DNA from: Methylotenera sp.
GTDB taxonomy: Bacteria > Pseudomonadota > Gammaproteobacteria > Burkholderiales > Methylophilaceae
Reading direction: 5' to 3'
Assembly: GCA_013816325.1 (NCBI GenBank)
Contig: JACDEP010000034.1
Location: 1-15,496, forward strand
Length of the DNA stretch: 15,496 nt
Part shown: piece after piece, positions 1-7,558 of the stretch
How positions within the stretch are numbered: position 1 is the stretch's first letter
Layout: each line of letters begins with the position of its first letter
The notes under the pieces: model-generated
The model's input: the letters and a program-made list of their open reading frames with translations, nothing else
Database searches by the model: none
What the model was told of the DNA's origin: nothing
Made by a program: the position numbers and the translations under genes

Positions 1-250
1 GCACCTGGGTATTAATGTTTAATGATTTTAATTTCTCGATATGCGCTGGCAGCGTTTCAATAGCGGCGCTGCGGCTATCAATACTTACCGCTACATGATC
101 ATGAAGGGTTGCATTAAGATGCTCTGGAATATGCGGCAACATAGTCGCCGGTAAGTTGTCGATACAGTAATACCCGCTGTCTTCCAGCGCCCTAAGTGCA
201 ATACTCTTACCTGAGCCGGAAAGGCCCGTGACTATAATTAATTGTTTCAT
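1..250 (-). CDS. rapZ: RNase adapter / nucleotide-binding protein RapZ (partial, N-terminus only)
   Basis: This is the first 83 codons of a RapZ (YvcJ family) P-loop protein; the rest lies beyond the left edge. The ATG is at 250. The protein opens MKQLIIVTGLSGSGKS, a Walker A loop at residues 9-16, followed by the family-typical ALRALEDSGYYCIDNLP stretch. In enterobacteria RapZ binds the small RNA GlmZ and directs RNase E to it, controlling glucosamine-6-phosphate synthase. In other bacteria the role is less defined, though ATP/GTP binding and a link to PTS regulation are common themes. It starts 15 nt after the hprK stop, with no strong Shine-Dalgarno, so it is probably co-transcribed and translationally dependent on hprK. 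The identity is secure; only the N-terminal ATPase part can be seen. Confidence 0.95.
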   Translation of the reverse strand, partial: MKQLIIVTGLSGSGKSIALRALEDSGYYCIDNLPATMLPHIPEHLNATLHDHVAVSIDSRSAAIETLPAHIEKLKSLNINTQV

Positions 251-265
251 AGGTAAATAGCTTAA

Positions 266-1207
266 CTATTTAATTTTTTTCATCTCACGTTGCTGGCGTT
301 GGGTGAACTGCTTGGTCGCATTGATACCTCGTAATAGTAGCATGTGATTGCGGATTGCTACTTCTACTAATACCGCAATATTACGACCTGCCGCGATTGG
401 AATTCTAATCTTAGAGATTTTAACCCCTAACACTTCTTCATGCTGTCTTTTGACGCTAAGTCTATCTAATAGCTGAGGCGCTTGTTTATCGGCCATTTCC
501 AGCTTAATGATTAGGTCTAAGGGCTTGGTAGGCTTCACTGAATTATCACCAAACAAGGCGCGTATGTTCAATATCCCCAGGCCACGCACTTCTAAGAAAT
601 CCTGTAGTAGGGGCGGACAACGGCCTTCTATCCGCTCTGGTGATATGCGGTAGAAGTCGACGATATCATCGGCTATTAAGCGATGCCCGCGTGAAATGAG
701 CTCCAGGGCGAGTTCACTTTTACCGATGGCAGCATCACCTTTAATGAGCGCGCCAAAGCCTTGTACTTCCATAAACACGCCATGCACGCTTGTCGTCTCT
801 GCCACTGCCTGAGCCAAAAAATGGCTTAGGATATCCATCAACTCTGGACTGCGTAAGGGTGAACTAAAAAGCGGGGTATTTTGCTCGTTTGCAGCTGAAA
901 TCAAGGAATCTGGAACGCTTTCGCCATTCGCCACGATCACGGCTGCCAAATCGGTCGAATATAGATTAGCAATACTACGTTCAGCTTCTTCATCTGGAAG
1001 ACTGCGAAGGTAATCCATTTCCGCACAGCCCATGACTTGCACACGATTAGGATGCACAAAATTGAGGTGACCGATGAGTGCTAAGGAAGGTTTGGTAACT
1101 GCTTGGCTATTGAGGGTTTTAATCCCGCCGTCTAGCCCAGCAATCCATTTTAGTTTGAGCTTACGACGGGTTTGTTTGAATAGCTCAGTAACGTTTATTT
1201 GAGCCAT
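266..1207 (-). CDS. hprK: HPr kinase/phosphorylase
   Basis: The protein has 313 aa, the usual family length. HprK phosphorylates and dephosphorylates a serine of the PTS protein HPr (or NPr). The N-terminal regulatory domain covers about residues 1-130 and the kinase domain about 131-300. Visible motifs are His142 in VHGVF, a P-loop GDAAIGKS at 157-164, the paired Asp180-Asp181, and the HPrK signature LLQDFLEVRGLGILNIR at about 200-216. The P-loop has AA where SG is more usual (GxSGxGKS), but it still fits GxxxxGKS. The start at 1207 lies 15 nt after the hpf stop, with a GGAAA-type ribosome site. In many betaproteobacteria ptsN sits between hpf and hprK; here there is no room for it. In organisms without sugar-transporting PTS, the hprK-rapZ pair is thought to serve regulation. 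Confidence 0.96.
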   Translation of the reverse strand: MAQINVTELFKQTRRKLKLKWIAGLDGGIKTLNSQAVTKPSLALIGHLNFVHPNRVQVMGCAEMDYLRSLPDEEAERSIANLYSTDLAAVIVANGESVPDSLISAANEQNTPLFSSPLRSPELMDILSHFLAQAVAETTSVHGVFMEVQGFGALIKGDAAIGKSELALELISRGHRLIADDIVDFYRISPERIEGRCPPLLQDFLEVRGLGILNIRALFGDNSVKPTKPLDLIIKLEMADKQAPQLLDRLSVKRQHEEVLGVKISKIRIPIAAGRNIAVLVEVAIRNHMLLLRGINATKQFTQRQQREMKKIK

Positions 1208-1222
1208 ATTTTCCGAAAGAAG

Positions 1223-1549
1223 TTATTCAACGTTTTGATGTTTAACTGCGCCATTTGTCTTGTGATGATCGCCATTTTTCTCTTTGTGCTTGACCACTTG
1301 ACGATCGAGTTTGTCGGTAAGCATATCAATCGCACTATACATATTGCCATCTTCGCAAGCGGCATGTAGATCATTGCCAGGTACATGCAGCGTGGCTTCA
1401 ACCTTTTGAGCGAGCTTTTCAACACTCATGGTGACTTTAACATCGATAACATGATCAAAGTGGTTACTGATGCGCGTTAATTTGCTTTTGACATAGTCTC
1501 GTAATGCAGGCGTTATTTCTAAATGATGACCGGTTAATTGTAAATTCAT
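1223..1549 (-). CDS. hpf: Ribosome hibernation promoting factor, short form (sigma-54 modulation protein family)
   Basis: This 108-aa protein matches short HPF: MNLQLTGHHLEITPALRDYVKSKL opens the beta-alpha-beta fold, followed by the DVKVTMSVEKLAQKVEATLHVPG strand region and the AIDMLTDKLDRQVVKHKEK helix. The family binds the 30S decoding region and promotes 100S ribosome dimers in stationary phase. It lacks the extra domain of long HPF and ends in a short His/Lys/Asn-rich tail. Its historic name, sigma-54 modulation protein, comes from its place beside rpoN, as here. A strong Shine-Dalgarno, AAGGAG, lies 7-8 nt before the ATG at 1549. Unlike its neighbours it has a 256-nt leader after rpoN, so separate control is likely. 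Confidence 0.95.
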   Translation of the reverse strand: MNLQLTGHHLEITPALRDYVKSKLTRISNHFDHVIDVKVTMSVEKLAQKVEATLHVPGNDLHAACEDGNMYSAIDMLTDKLDRQVVKHKEKNGDHHKTNGAVKHQNVE

Positions 1550-1805
1550 GACTTGCTCCTTTTAGAATGTTCTTACAGTTTATGTCGTACTTAAAACTGG
1601 TAGAAGGGCATTTCAAGCAATCTGTAACGTATGAAAATTCCCAGCTATTTAAAATTCTAGGTACTTCAAAAACTTTCAGTACAATTTCAGTTTACTACTT
1701 TAACAAGGGTCTGTACCAACCTATTTTAAGAATTGCCTAAGAAATTCAAAAGTGCATTTTTTGCTATTAAATTAGTGCTATAGTAATGAAATCGACCAGC
1801 TAAAC
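1550..1805 (-). other. Long non-coding leader between rpoN and hpf
   Basis: This AT-rich spacer has no credible ORF. It is by far the longest gap in the otherwise compact minus-strand operon and lies directly upstream of hpf, which has a strong ribosome binding site. An independent hpf promoter or a processed leader is the natural inference. I could not find a convincing -10/-35 pair, a sigma-54 -24/-12 element (GG-N10-GC), or a clear rho-independent terminator. Confidence 0.4.
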
Positions 1806-3380
1806 TTATAGCGTTTTTCTCAAGCTAGCTGGGGCGATATTCAAAGTTTCCCGGTATTTTGCAATCGTTCGACGCGCTACCACAATCCCCTGCTTAGCTA
1901 ATAATTCCGTAATTTGGTTATCTGAATAAGGTTTTTTCGGGTTTTCTTGTTCGACTAGTTGCTTAATCAAGGCGCGAATTGCCGTGGCTGAGCAAGTGCC
2001 GCCACTGTCGGTTGAAACCGAACTGCCGAAGAAGTATTTAAGCTCAAAAATTCCCCGCGGCGTCAGCATATATTTATTGGTTGTCACGCGTGAAATTGTC
2101 GATTCGTGCAACTCCAGTTCATCAGCAATTTCACGCAATACCAATGGGCGCATAGCGACTTCGCCATACTCCAAGAAATTTCGTTGCCTATCCACAATCG
2201 CTTGCGAAACGCGCAGGATGGTAGAAAAGCGCTGCTGGATATTCTTGATCATCCATTTGGCTTCTTGCATTTGGCTTTGCAGGTATTGGCTGGAGCTATC
2301 GCGGTTACGTTTCAAAATCCCCGCATAGAGCTGATTGATCTTCAACTTGGGAATCACACCGTCATTCAAGCTAGCTATCCAGATGCCTTTAATCTTTTTT
2401 ACGATAACTTCATGCTGGATGTAATGCTCGGAACCAATCAAACTGAATGAACTACCGGGGCGGGGATTAAGACTGACAATCAGCTGTTGTATTTGCTTTA
2501 AGGTGGCTTCGTCACAACTCAGTTCTTTGCGTAACTTGCTAAAGTCGCGGGCGCCCAAGGCGGGAAGATGCTGTTTCGCAGTTTTAATAGCTAAAGCCAA
2601 GTGCGGCGTGCTTTGCGGCATCGTTTCTAGTTGCAATAATAGGCATTCGCTTAAATTGCGGGCACCAACCCCTGGCGGATCTAAGTTCTGAATCAAGCGT
2701 AAAGCCGTTTGCAGTTCTATTTCATCGATCTCGAGCTCGAGGGGCATCTGTTCGGCGATGTCCTCTAGGGACTCTTCCAGATAACCATCCTCATTAATGC
2801 TGTCCACCAGCAACATCGTCAACGATTGATCACGCTCTGATAAAGGCATGAGTTTCAATTGTGAAAGCAGATGTACACTCAGACTTATTTGCAGGGTTTC
2901 TTGTTGTTTAAAATCACTATCGTCGTCGGATGGAGTACTGTTTTCATCCCAACGGCTGCCGTTGGAAAATTCATCAAATTCGTCATCAAACTCGGACTGG
3001 TAATCAGGGGCGCCTACCTCAAATTCCAGAACTTCAGTTTCTGGAACTTCGGTTTGCTGGCTTGTTTCAATAGACTGCTCAGTAAAATCGTTATTGAAAC
3101 TATCGGCCTCGGAACCGGTGGCTACGTCGCTAGGTTGCGCAATCTCCGGGACGCCCTCTGGGCTTGTAGAAGCCTCGCCATTACTCGGCGGTATGGCATC
3201 CCCTGGGTGAAAATCATCCTCATTAGCTTCATCGCGTTCGAGCAAGGGGTTAGTTTGCATGAGTGCATCAATTTCTTGGTTAAGCTCCAGGGTCGATAGC
3301 TGCAGTAAGCGAATGGCTTGCTGTAATTGCGGGGTTAGTGAAAGGCTCTGCGAAAAGCGGAGTTGTAAACCTTGTTTCAT
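1806..3380 (-). CDS. rpoN: RNA polymerase sigma-54 factor
   Basis: The product has 524 aa. Region I at the N-terminus is the Gln/Leu-rich activator-interacting segment (LRFSQSLSLTPQLQQAIRLL, about residues 7-26). Region II, about 50-165, is long and acidic (Asp/Glu/Ser runs), which makes the protein longer than the 477-aa E. coli form. The core-binding domain follows. A helix-turn-helix (LREIADELELHESTISRVT) lies near residues 415-435, and the RpoN box ARRTIAKYR at about 502-510 reads the -24 element. Sigma-54 directs polymerase to -24/-12 promoters and needs an AAA+ activator. Its ATG overlaps the lptB stop by 4 nt (ATGA), so the two are translationally coupled. Confidence 0.98.
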   Translation of the reverse strand: MKQGLQLRFSQSLSLTPQLQQAIRLLQLSTLELNQEIDALMQTNPLLERDEANEDDFHPGDAIPPSNGEASTSPEGVPEIAQPSDVATGSEADSFNNDFTEQSIETSQQTEVPETEVLEFEVGAPDYQSEFDDEFDEFSNGSRWDENSTPSDDDSDFKQQETLQISLSVHLLSQLKLMPLSERDQSLTMLLVDSINEDGYLEESLEDIAEQMPLELEIDEIELQTALRLIQNLDPPGVGARNLSECLLLQLETMPQSTPHLALAIKTAKQHLPALGARDFSKLRKELSCDEATLKQIQQLIVSLNPRPGSSFSLIGSEHYIQHEVIVKKIKGIWIASLNDGVIPKLKINQLYAGILKRNRDSSSQYLQSQMQEAKWMIKNIQQRFSTILRVSQAIVDRQRNFLEYGEVAMRPLVLREIADELELHESTISRVTTNKYMLTPRGIFELKYFFGSSVSTDSGGTCSATAIRALIKQLVEQENPKKPYSDNQITELLAKQGIVVARRTIAKYRETLNIAPASLRKTL

Positions 3381-4099
3381 AGACGGAAGTTCTTACCTAA
3401 GTAGACTTCGCGTACGCTTTGGTTCTCAACGATTTCGTCTGGTATGCCAGAGGCAAATACATGCCCTTGGTTGACAATATAGGCGCGGTCGCAGATACCG
3501 AGGGTTTCGCGCACATTATGGTCGGTAATCAGCACGCCAATATTGCGTGCGGTCAGGAAGCGGATGATTTTCTGAATATCAATGACAGCAATCGGGTCGA
3601 TACCGGCAAAAGGCTCATCCAACAAAATAAAACTGGGATTAGAAGCTAGGCAGCGGGCAATTTCTACACGGCGACGCTCACCGCCGGATAAGCTTACGGC
3701 GGCATTATCGCGGATATGCGTGATATGCAATTCTTCAAGCAGCGATTCTAGCTTATCGTCCATCTCTGCTTCGGTCATTTCCTGAAGCTGCAGTACGGCA
3801 AGGATATTCTCTGAAACGGTGAGCTTGCGAAAAATGGAAGGCTCTTGTGGTAAATATGACAGACCCATCCTTGCGCGCATATGGATAGGCATGCGGCTCA
3901 GGTCTTTGCCATCCAGCAAAATCCGGCCTTCGTCTAAAGGTACTAAGCCCACCATCATGTAAAAGCTGGTGGTTTTCCCTGCTCCATTCGGACCGAGCAA
4001 GCCTACTACCTCGCCGCTTTTGATGGTGAGGGAAATATCCTGCACGACATTCTTGGCCTTATAGGATTTTTTAAGGTTTTCTACGATGAGTTCACTCAT
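3377..4099 (-). CDS. lptB: LPS export ABC transporter ATP-binding protein LptB
   Basis: This is a 240-aa cytoplasmic ATPase of the LptB2FGC complex, which extracts lipopolysaccharide from the inner membrane and pushes it across the periplasm. It carries Walker A GPNGAGKTT (36-44), a Q-loop near YLPQEPS, the ABC signature LSGGERRR (137-144), Walker B FILLDE (157-162) and the switch His194 in ITDHNVRE. Length and motifs are standard. It follows lptA by 33 nt and overlaps rpoN by 4 nt. LptF and LptG are not in this window. Confidence 0.97.
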   Translation of the reverse strand: MSELIVENLKKSYKAKNVVQDISLTIKSGEVVGLLGPNGAGKTTSFYMMVGLVPLDEGRILLDGKDLSRMPIHMRARMGLSYLPQEPSIFRKLTVSENILAVLQLQEMTEAEMDDKLESLLEELHITHIRDNAAVSLSGGERRRVEIARCLASNPSFILLDEPFAGIDPIAVIDIQKIIRFLTARNIGVLITDHNVRETLGICDRAYIVNQGHVFASGIPDEIVENQSVREVYLGKNFRL

Positions 4100-4132
4100 A
4101 AATGTTTATTATCCGGTATTAATCTAGCAAGC

Positions 4133-4825
4133 TTATTTAGTGTCGCTACTGACTTCCAAGCTTCTGCTAAGGCGCATATTTTTTACAGGCACAGCATTGC
4201 TGCTGGTAGGCTGCACTACAGAGTTCACATCAGGTGCAGTGGCGCCAGAATTGCCATCATTAGGCTTGGCAGGGCTTGCTTGTGGAGTGGCTTTTTTATT
4301 TTTCGGTTGAATCACCGCACGAACACGGCCGCCGGTATTGCCCGGCGCTGCTGTTCCGCCGCCTATCACTTCTGCATATTCGGCGTTGGCGTCGTACATG
4401 ATGTAATCGCCATGCACGATATCCTCACCGCGTTTTACCCAGGCTTTGGTATACAGCTGCACTTTATCCATACGGCCATCGTATTCAATGCGCAGAGCGC
4501 TACCTTCCATATATTCGTTTTTGCCTTCGCGTTTCTGCTTGAAGGTAGTGGGATTTCCTAGCGAAGTGCTGTGCTGGAAACCTTCTTTATCTTCACGCAC
4601 AACTAATTTATCGGCATGGATGATCAGCGTGCCTTGGGTCAGGATAACATTGCCGGAATAAGTGCTGATCTGCTTGGCATCGTCCACTTTTACCGTATCC
4701 GCCTCAAGGTCAATCGGTTTGTCACGGTCCGCAGATTCAGCAAAAGCGCGACTCGAAAAACCGAATGACAAGAGCAGGCTGCTCATGATTAATTTTGGTA
4801 ATACAGTGTTTAAAAATTTACTCAT
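4133..4825 (-). CDS. lptA: Periplasmic LPS transport protein LptA
   Basis: LptA forms the periplasmic beta-jellyroll bridge that carries lipopolysaccharide between LptC and LptD. The product is 230 aa from the ATG at 4825, which has a GGAG ribosome site about 8 nt upstream and overlaps the lptC stop by 8 nt. An in-frame codon at 4846 is a less likely start. A signal peptide (hydrophobic to about residue 29, ending SSRAFA) precedes the OstA/LptA domain: DKPIDLEADTVKVDD, then YSGNVILTQGTLIIHADKL and the GGRVRAVIQPK end at about 165-175. Beyond this is a Pro/Ala/Asn/Ser-rich tail of about 55 residues, likely disordered, that makes it longer than E. coli LptA (185 aa). Confidence 0.94.
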   Translation of the reverse strand: MSKFLNTVLPKLIMSSLLLSFGFSSRAFAESADRDKPIDLEADTVKVDDAKQISTYSGNVILTQGTLIIHADKLVVREDKEGFQHSTSLGNPTTFKQKREGKNEYMEGSALRIEYDGRMDKVQLYTKAWVKRGEDIVHGDYIMYDANAEYAEVIGGGTAAPGNTGGRVRAVIQPKNKKATPQASPAKPNDGNSGATAPDVNSVVQPTSSNAVPVKNMRLSRSLEVSSDTK

Positions 4826-5627
4826 AGCGTCTCCGAATGCGCGCATTTTGGGGGCTGGATGGGTTGCCCGATATCGTTGGTTGAGTGGCTAATGGCTGGC
4901 TAGGGCTAGCATTAGTATTATTGGTGTTGTCAGGATCATTACGAGGATTACGACTCGCGGGTTTAATTGTTGTAGGGCTATTATTTACTGGTGCATTTCC
5001 CGATATCTCAATGTCCGTTCTGGCTGAGGCGGCCTTCGTTTTTTGAACCACGGGTTTTTCATAATGCGCTTTTACTTTATGCAGCAAGGTCACAGTACGG
5101 CTCGCCTTCTCATAAATCATCCCGGTAGCGTAGATCACCGTTTTTGGCGCTTGCCTAATTACGACAGGGCTAGGTGTCTGTACGATCTCTTCATTCGGAA
5201 AAATTTTTAAATAGTTGGTATCCACGGTCATCTCGCCTTTTTCCTCAAAAGCCTGGCGGATCACCCTGACATTATCCACAACCTCTACCTGATCACCATT
5301 TTTAGATACGTAACCCCGCAAACCCTCTACTTGTGTGTAAGGCTTATCCACGGCGAACTGCGTGTAACGTGGCCGTTGTAGAATTGTGCTGTCATCATCT
5401 GGGAAATGTTTCATTTCTACTGCTGCTAATTTATAGCGTAAATCTCCGTTAATATCGGTTTGTGTAGTAACAAAATTATTCACAATATAATCTGGGTCGT
5501 GGCGACTGGTACCATCCATTTTTGCAGCTGAAGGCTGTACTACACGGCTGATCCAGAAAGTCAGTAATGCCATCAAGGAAAGCAGTACTAATGGGAATAT
5601 GAACGCAGAACGTACATTAATACTCAT
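4818..5627 (-). CDS. lptC: LPS export protein LptC with extended C-terminal tail
   Basis: The product is 269 aa, longer than the roughly 190 aa common for LptC. It has one N-terminal membrane anchor (about residues 8-28, FIFPLVLLSLMALLTFWIS) and a periplasmic LptC jellyroll domain to about residue 190, with typical segments such as YIVNNF, YTQFAVDKPYTQVEGLRGYVSKNGDQVEVVDNVRV split over several strands. Residues about 195-269 are low-complexity, rich in Asn, Pro, Ser and Thr, and end in a basic cluster (RIRRRYE). LptC connects the LptB2FG extractor to LptA. A GAAGG ribosome site precedes the ATG. It lies 55 nt downstream of kdsC and overlaps lptA. The identity follows from position and domain; the tail function is unknown. 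Confidence 0.92.
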   Translation of the reverse strand: MSINVRSAFIFPLVLLSLMALLTFWISRVVQPSAAKMDGTSRHDPDYIVNNFVTTQTDINGDLRYKLAAVEMKHFPDDDSTILQRPRYTQFAVDKPYTQVEGLRGYVSKNGDQVEVVDNVRVIRQAFEEKGEMTVDTNYLKIFPNEEIVQTPSPVVIRQAPKTVIYATGMIYEKASRTVTLLHKVKAHYEKPVVQKTKAASARTDIEISGNAPVNNSPTTIKPASRNPRNDPDNTNNTNASPSQPLATQPTISGNPSSPQNARIRRRYE

Positions 5628-5682
5628 GCCTTCAAGCTCACAAAATATTGACGGTTTTGATCATACGTATCGATCATATAGC

Positions 5683-6234
5683 TTAATTAGAAATATGGGC
5701 TTGGGTTAGAAATTGTGCCATCTGACCATCAAACGTACCCTGCGCCCGCATGATCATTTCACATACCTCTCTTACTGCGCCGCGACCACCGCTTTTCTTG
5801 GTTACGTAATGAGCATGTTGTAGCAATAGAGCAGCGGAGTCCGGCACAGCAACTGCGAGGCCACTTTTTAACATGGGCGGTAGGTCCACCACGTCGTCAC
5901 CCATAAATCCACACTGCTCTGCTAACAAACCAGATTTTTCCAGCAAGTCATCAAATGCTGCCAACTTGTCATCAGCCCCTTGGTAAAAATGCGCAACGCC
6001 GGTGCTTTCTGCGCGTTGTTTTACCACATTAGATGTACGCCCGGTGATGATGGCCACATTAACACCAGTAGCCTTTAGCAACTTCATTCCCAAGCCATCG
6101 TGCGAGTGAAAAGTCTTATATTCTTGTCCATCATCGCCAATAGTGAGGCCGCCGTCGGTCATTACACCATCCACATCTAGTATCAAAAGTTTGATTTTTA
6201 CCAGGCGCTGCTGTAGTTCTTTACTGATGTCCAT
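5683..6234 (-). CDS. kdsC: 3-deoxy-D-manno-octulosonate 8-phosphate phosphatase KdsC
   Basis: This 183-aa HAD-superfamily phosphatase hydrolyses Kdo-8-phosphate to Kdo, the inner-core sugar of lipopolysaccharide. HAD motif I is DVDGVMTDG, with the nucleophile Asp20 and acid/base Asp22. Motif II is the Thr in IITGR (about 63-67). Motif III/IV is GDDVVDLPPM at about 112-121. The KdsC-type C-terminal signature VTKKSGGRGAVREVCE is present and closes the neighbouring active site in the tetramer. It starts 4 nt after the kdsD stop, so the two consecutive pathway enzymes are co-translated. Nothing is unusual. Confidence 0.97.
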   Translation of the reverse strand: MDISKELQQRLVKIKLLILDVDGVMTDGGLTIGDDGQEYKTFHSHDGLGMKLLKATGVNVAIITGRTSNVVKQRAESTGVAHFYQGADDKLAAFDDLLEKSGLLAEQCGFMGDDVVDLPPMLKSGLAVAVPDSAALLLQHAHYVTKKSGGRGAVREVCEMIMRAQGTFDGQMAQFLTQAHISN

Positions 6235-6238
6235 GTAT

Positions 6239-7252
6239 TTATACTACCTTTGCCAGTAAGAGATCATGCATATTCAGAGCACCCACCAAAATGCCACTGT
6301 CATTAGTGACTAAAAGCGCATTGATCTTGCGCTGTTCCATAATTTCTACCGCCTCAATCGCCAACTTATCTAAATGAATGGTAAACGGGTCTTTGTGCAT
6401 CACATCGGCCATAGTGGCGGTTGTGATATTGACTTGCTGCTCAAATGCGCGGCGTAAGTCGCCATCAGTAAATATGCCGATAGGTTTATTGGTGCTATCT
6501 ATAATTGCAGTAAGCCCTAAACCTTTACGTGACATTTCCAGTAAACCTTGTAAGAGCGAAGTTCCTGCTTCAACTTTAGGGATGTTTTCGCCGGTACGCA
6601 TCAAGTCCCTCACATGTATCAGCAAACGGCGTCCAAGGCTGCCGCCAGGGTGGGAGCGAGCGAAATCCTCAGCGGTAAATTCACGTCTATCTAAAATACA
6701 TAAAGCCAATGCGTCGCCGAGAGCTAATGCCACTGTAGTACTGGATGTTGGCGCCAAGCCTAGAGGACAGGCTTCCCTTGATACACTAGCGCTCAAATGG
6801 ATATCTGCTGCTTTAGCCAGGGTAGAAGAATCCTTACCGGTAATGGCGATGATTTTGGCACCTAATCTTTTGAGAGGCGATACGATCGCTAAAATCTCAT
6901 CACTTTCACCAGAGTTTGAAAGTGCAATCACGATATCGCCCGCGGTAATCATGCCTAGATCACCATGGCTGGCCTCAGCCGGATGCATGAAAAAAGCCGG
7001 GGTGCCGGTACTGGCTAGTGTAGAGGCGATTTTGCCACCAATATGACCGGATTTGCCCATGCCGCTTACTACAACCCGGCCCTGACATCGTAAAATGAGT
7101 TCAACTGCATCAACAAAGTTTCCATCCAACCGTTTCGACAATACTTCTATCTCGCTGGCTTCCAGCGCTAATATATCCCGCGCTAACGCCAACGTTGGCT
7201 GTTTTAAGCTTGGAGCAGATGAAGCAGGCTTTTTATTCAATGGTGAGTGCAT
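6239..7252 (-). CDS. kdsD: Arabinose-5-phosphate isomerase KdsD
   Basis: This 337-aa enzyme interconverts ribulose-5-phosphate and arabinose-5-phosphate, the first step to Kdo. The N-terminal SIS domain covers about residues 45-185, with VVSGMGKSGHIGGKIASTLA and the sugar-phosphate loop ALSNSGESDEI. The linker carries LGLAPTSSTTVALALGDALA and SHPGGSLGRRLL. Two CBS domains occupy about 215-335 (VRDLMRTGENIP and MADVMHKDPFTI). Length and domain order match E. coli KdsD. It is the first gene of the minus-strand run, with a candidate promoter 46 nt upstream of its start. Confidence 0.97.
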   Translation of the reverse strand: MHSPLNKKPASSAPSLKQPTLALARDILALEASEIEVLSKRLDGNFVDAVELILRCQGRVVVSGMGKSGHIGGKIASTLASTGTPAFFMHPAEASHGDLGMITAGDIVIALSNSGESDEILAIVSPLKRLGAKIIAITGKDSSTLAKAADIHLSASVSREACPLGLAPTSSTTVALALGDALALCILDRREFTAEDFARSHPGGSLGRRLLIHVRDLMRTGENIPKVEAGTSLLQGLLEMSRKGLGLTAIIDSTNKPIGIFTDGDLRRAFEQQVNITTATMADVMHKDPFTIHLDKLAIEAVEIMEQRKINALLVTNDSGILVGALNMHDLLLAKVV

Positions 7253-7297
7253 CGCGCTTTGAGATTATTTTAAAAATTTTGGCATACTGTTAAGGCT

Positions 7298-7326
7298 AGT
7301 ATAAAAGGGAATGACAGAGTTATAAA
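7298..7326 (-). promoter_or_regulatory. Candidate sigma-70-type promoter for the kdsD operon
   Basis: On the minus strand, TATACT (7303-7298, five of six matches to TATAAT) and TTTATA (7326-7321, four of six matches to TTGACA) are separated by exactly 17 bp. The -10 lies about 46 nt before the kdsD start codon. This is read from the sequence only; no transcription start is known. Confidence 0.4.
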
Positions 7327-7464
7327 GTCTAAACCGTCATTTTAAGTACATTTTTGCTGAAATTTGTAAAAAAACATTATGTTAGGCATAAATATTGCTA
7401 TGAATCGGCTTTTAAACTCCCGCCAATAAGCGCATCTGCCATTGATTTAACTCACCTATTCCTT

Positions 7465-7494
7465 TTGGTAGGTTGCAACACATGCACCTATAAT
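7465..7494 (+). promoter_or_regulatory. Candidate sigma-70-type promoter for the antiporter gene
   Basis: A perfect TATAAT at 7489-7494 is preceded, with an 18-bp spacer, by TTGGTA (7465-7470, four of six consensus positions). It lies 65 nt before the ATG at 7559. The TGCATGCA palindrome overlaps the expected transcription start and could be an operator, but that is speculative. Confidence 0.42.
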
Positions 7495-7558
7495 GCATGC
7501 ATAATCTGAATAAATATGTATTTAAAAAAGCTCTACTAAGAAAGCAATACAGATCATT

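Larger units (their letters stand above)
7253..7558. other. Divergent intergenic region between kdsD and the antiporter gene
   Basis: This 306-nt AT-rich span separates the leftward Kdo/Lpt/rpoN operon from the rightward antiporter gene. It has no plausible coding frame. It holds a candidate promoter on each strand and a short TGCATGCA palindrome at about 7494-7501, next to the rightward -10. I see no riboswitch or terminator in it. Confidence 0.6.

Noticed and set aside
1692..1712. sigma-54 (-24/-12) promoter upstream of hpf (minus-strand TTGGTAC then CTTGTT)
   Set aside because: The second element lacks the required GC and the spacing is one base off the GG-N10-GC rule.
2871..3299. 142-codon open frame on the plus strand opposite the acidic region of rpoN
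   Set aside because: It is the antisense shadow of a low-complexity Asp/Glu-rich segment and shows no protein-like domain.
6378..7046. 222-codon open frame on the plus strand opposite kdsD
   Set aside because: It is antisense to a clear, conserved gene and has no recognisable domain or ribosome site. It is a by-product of kdsD codon usage.
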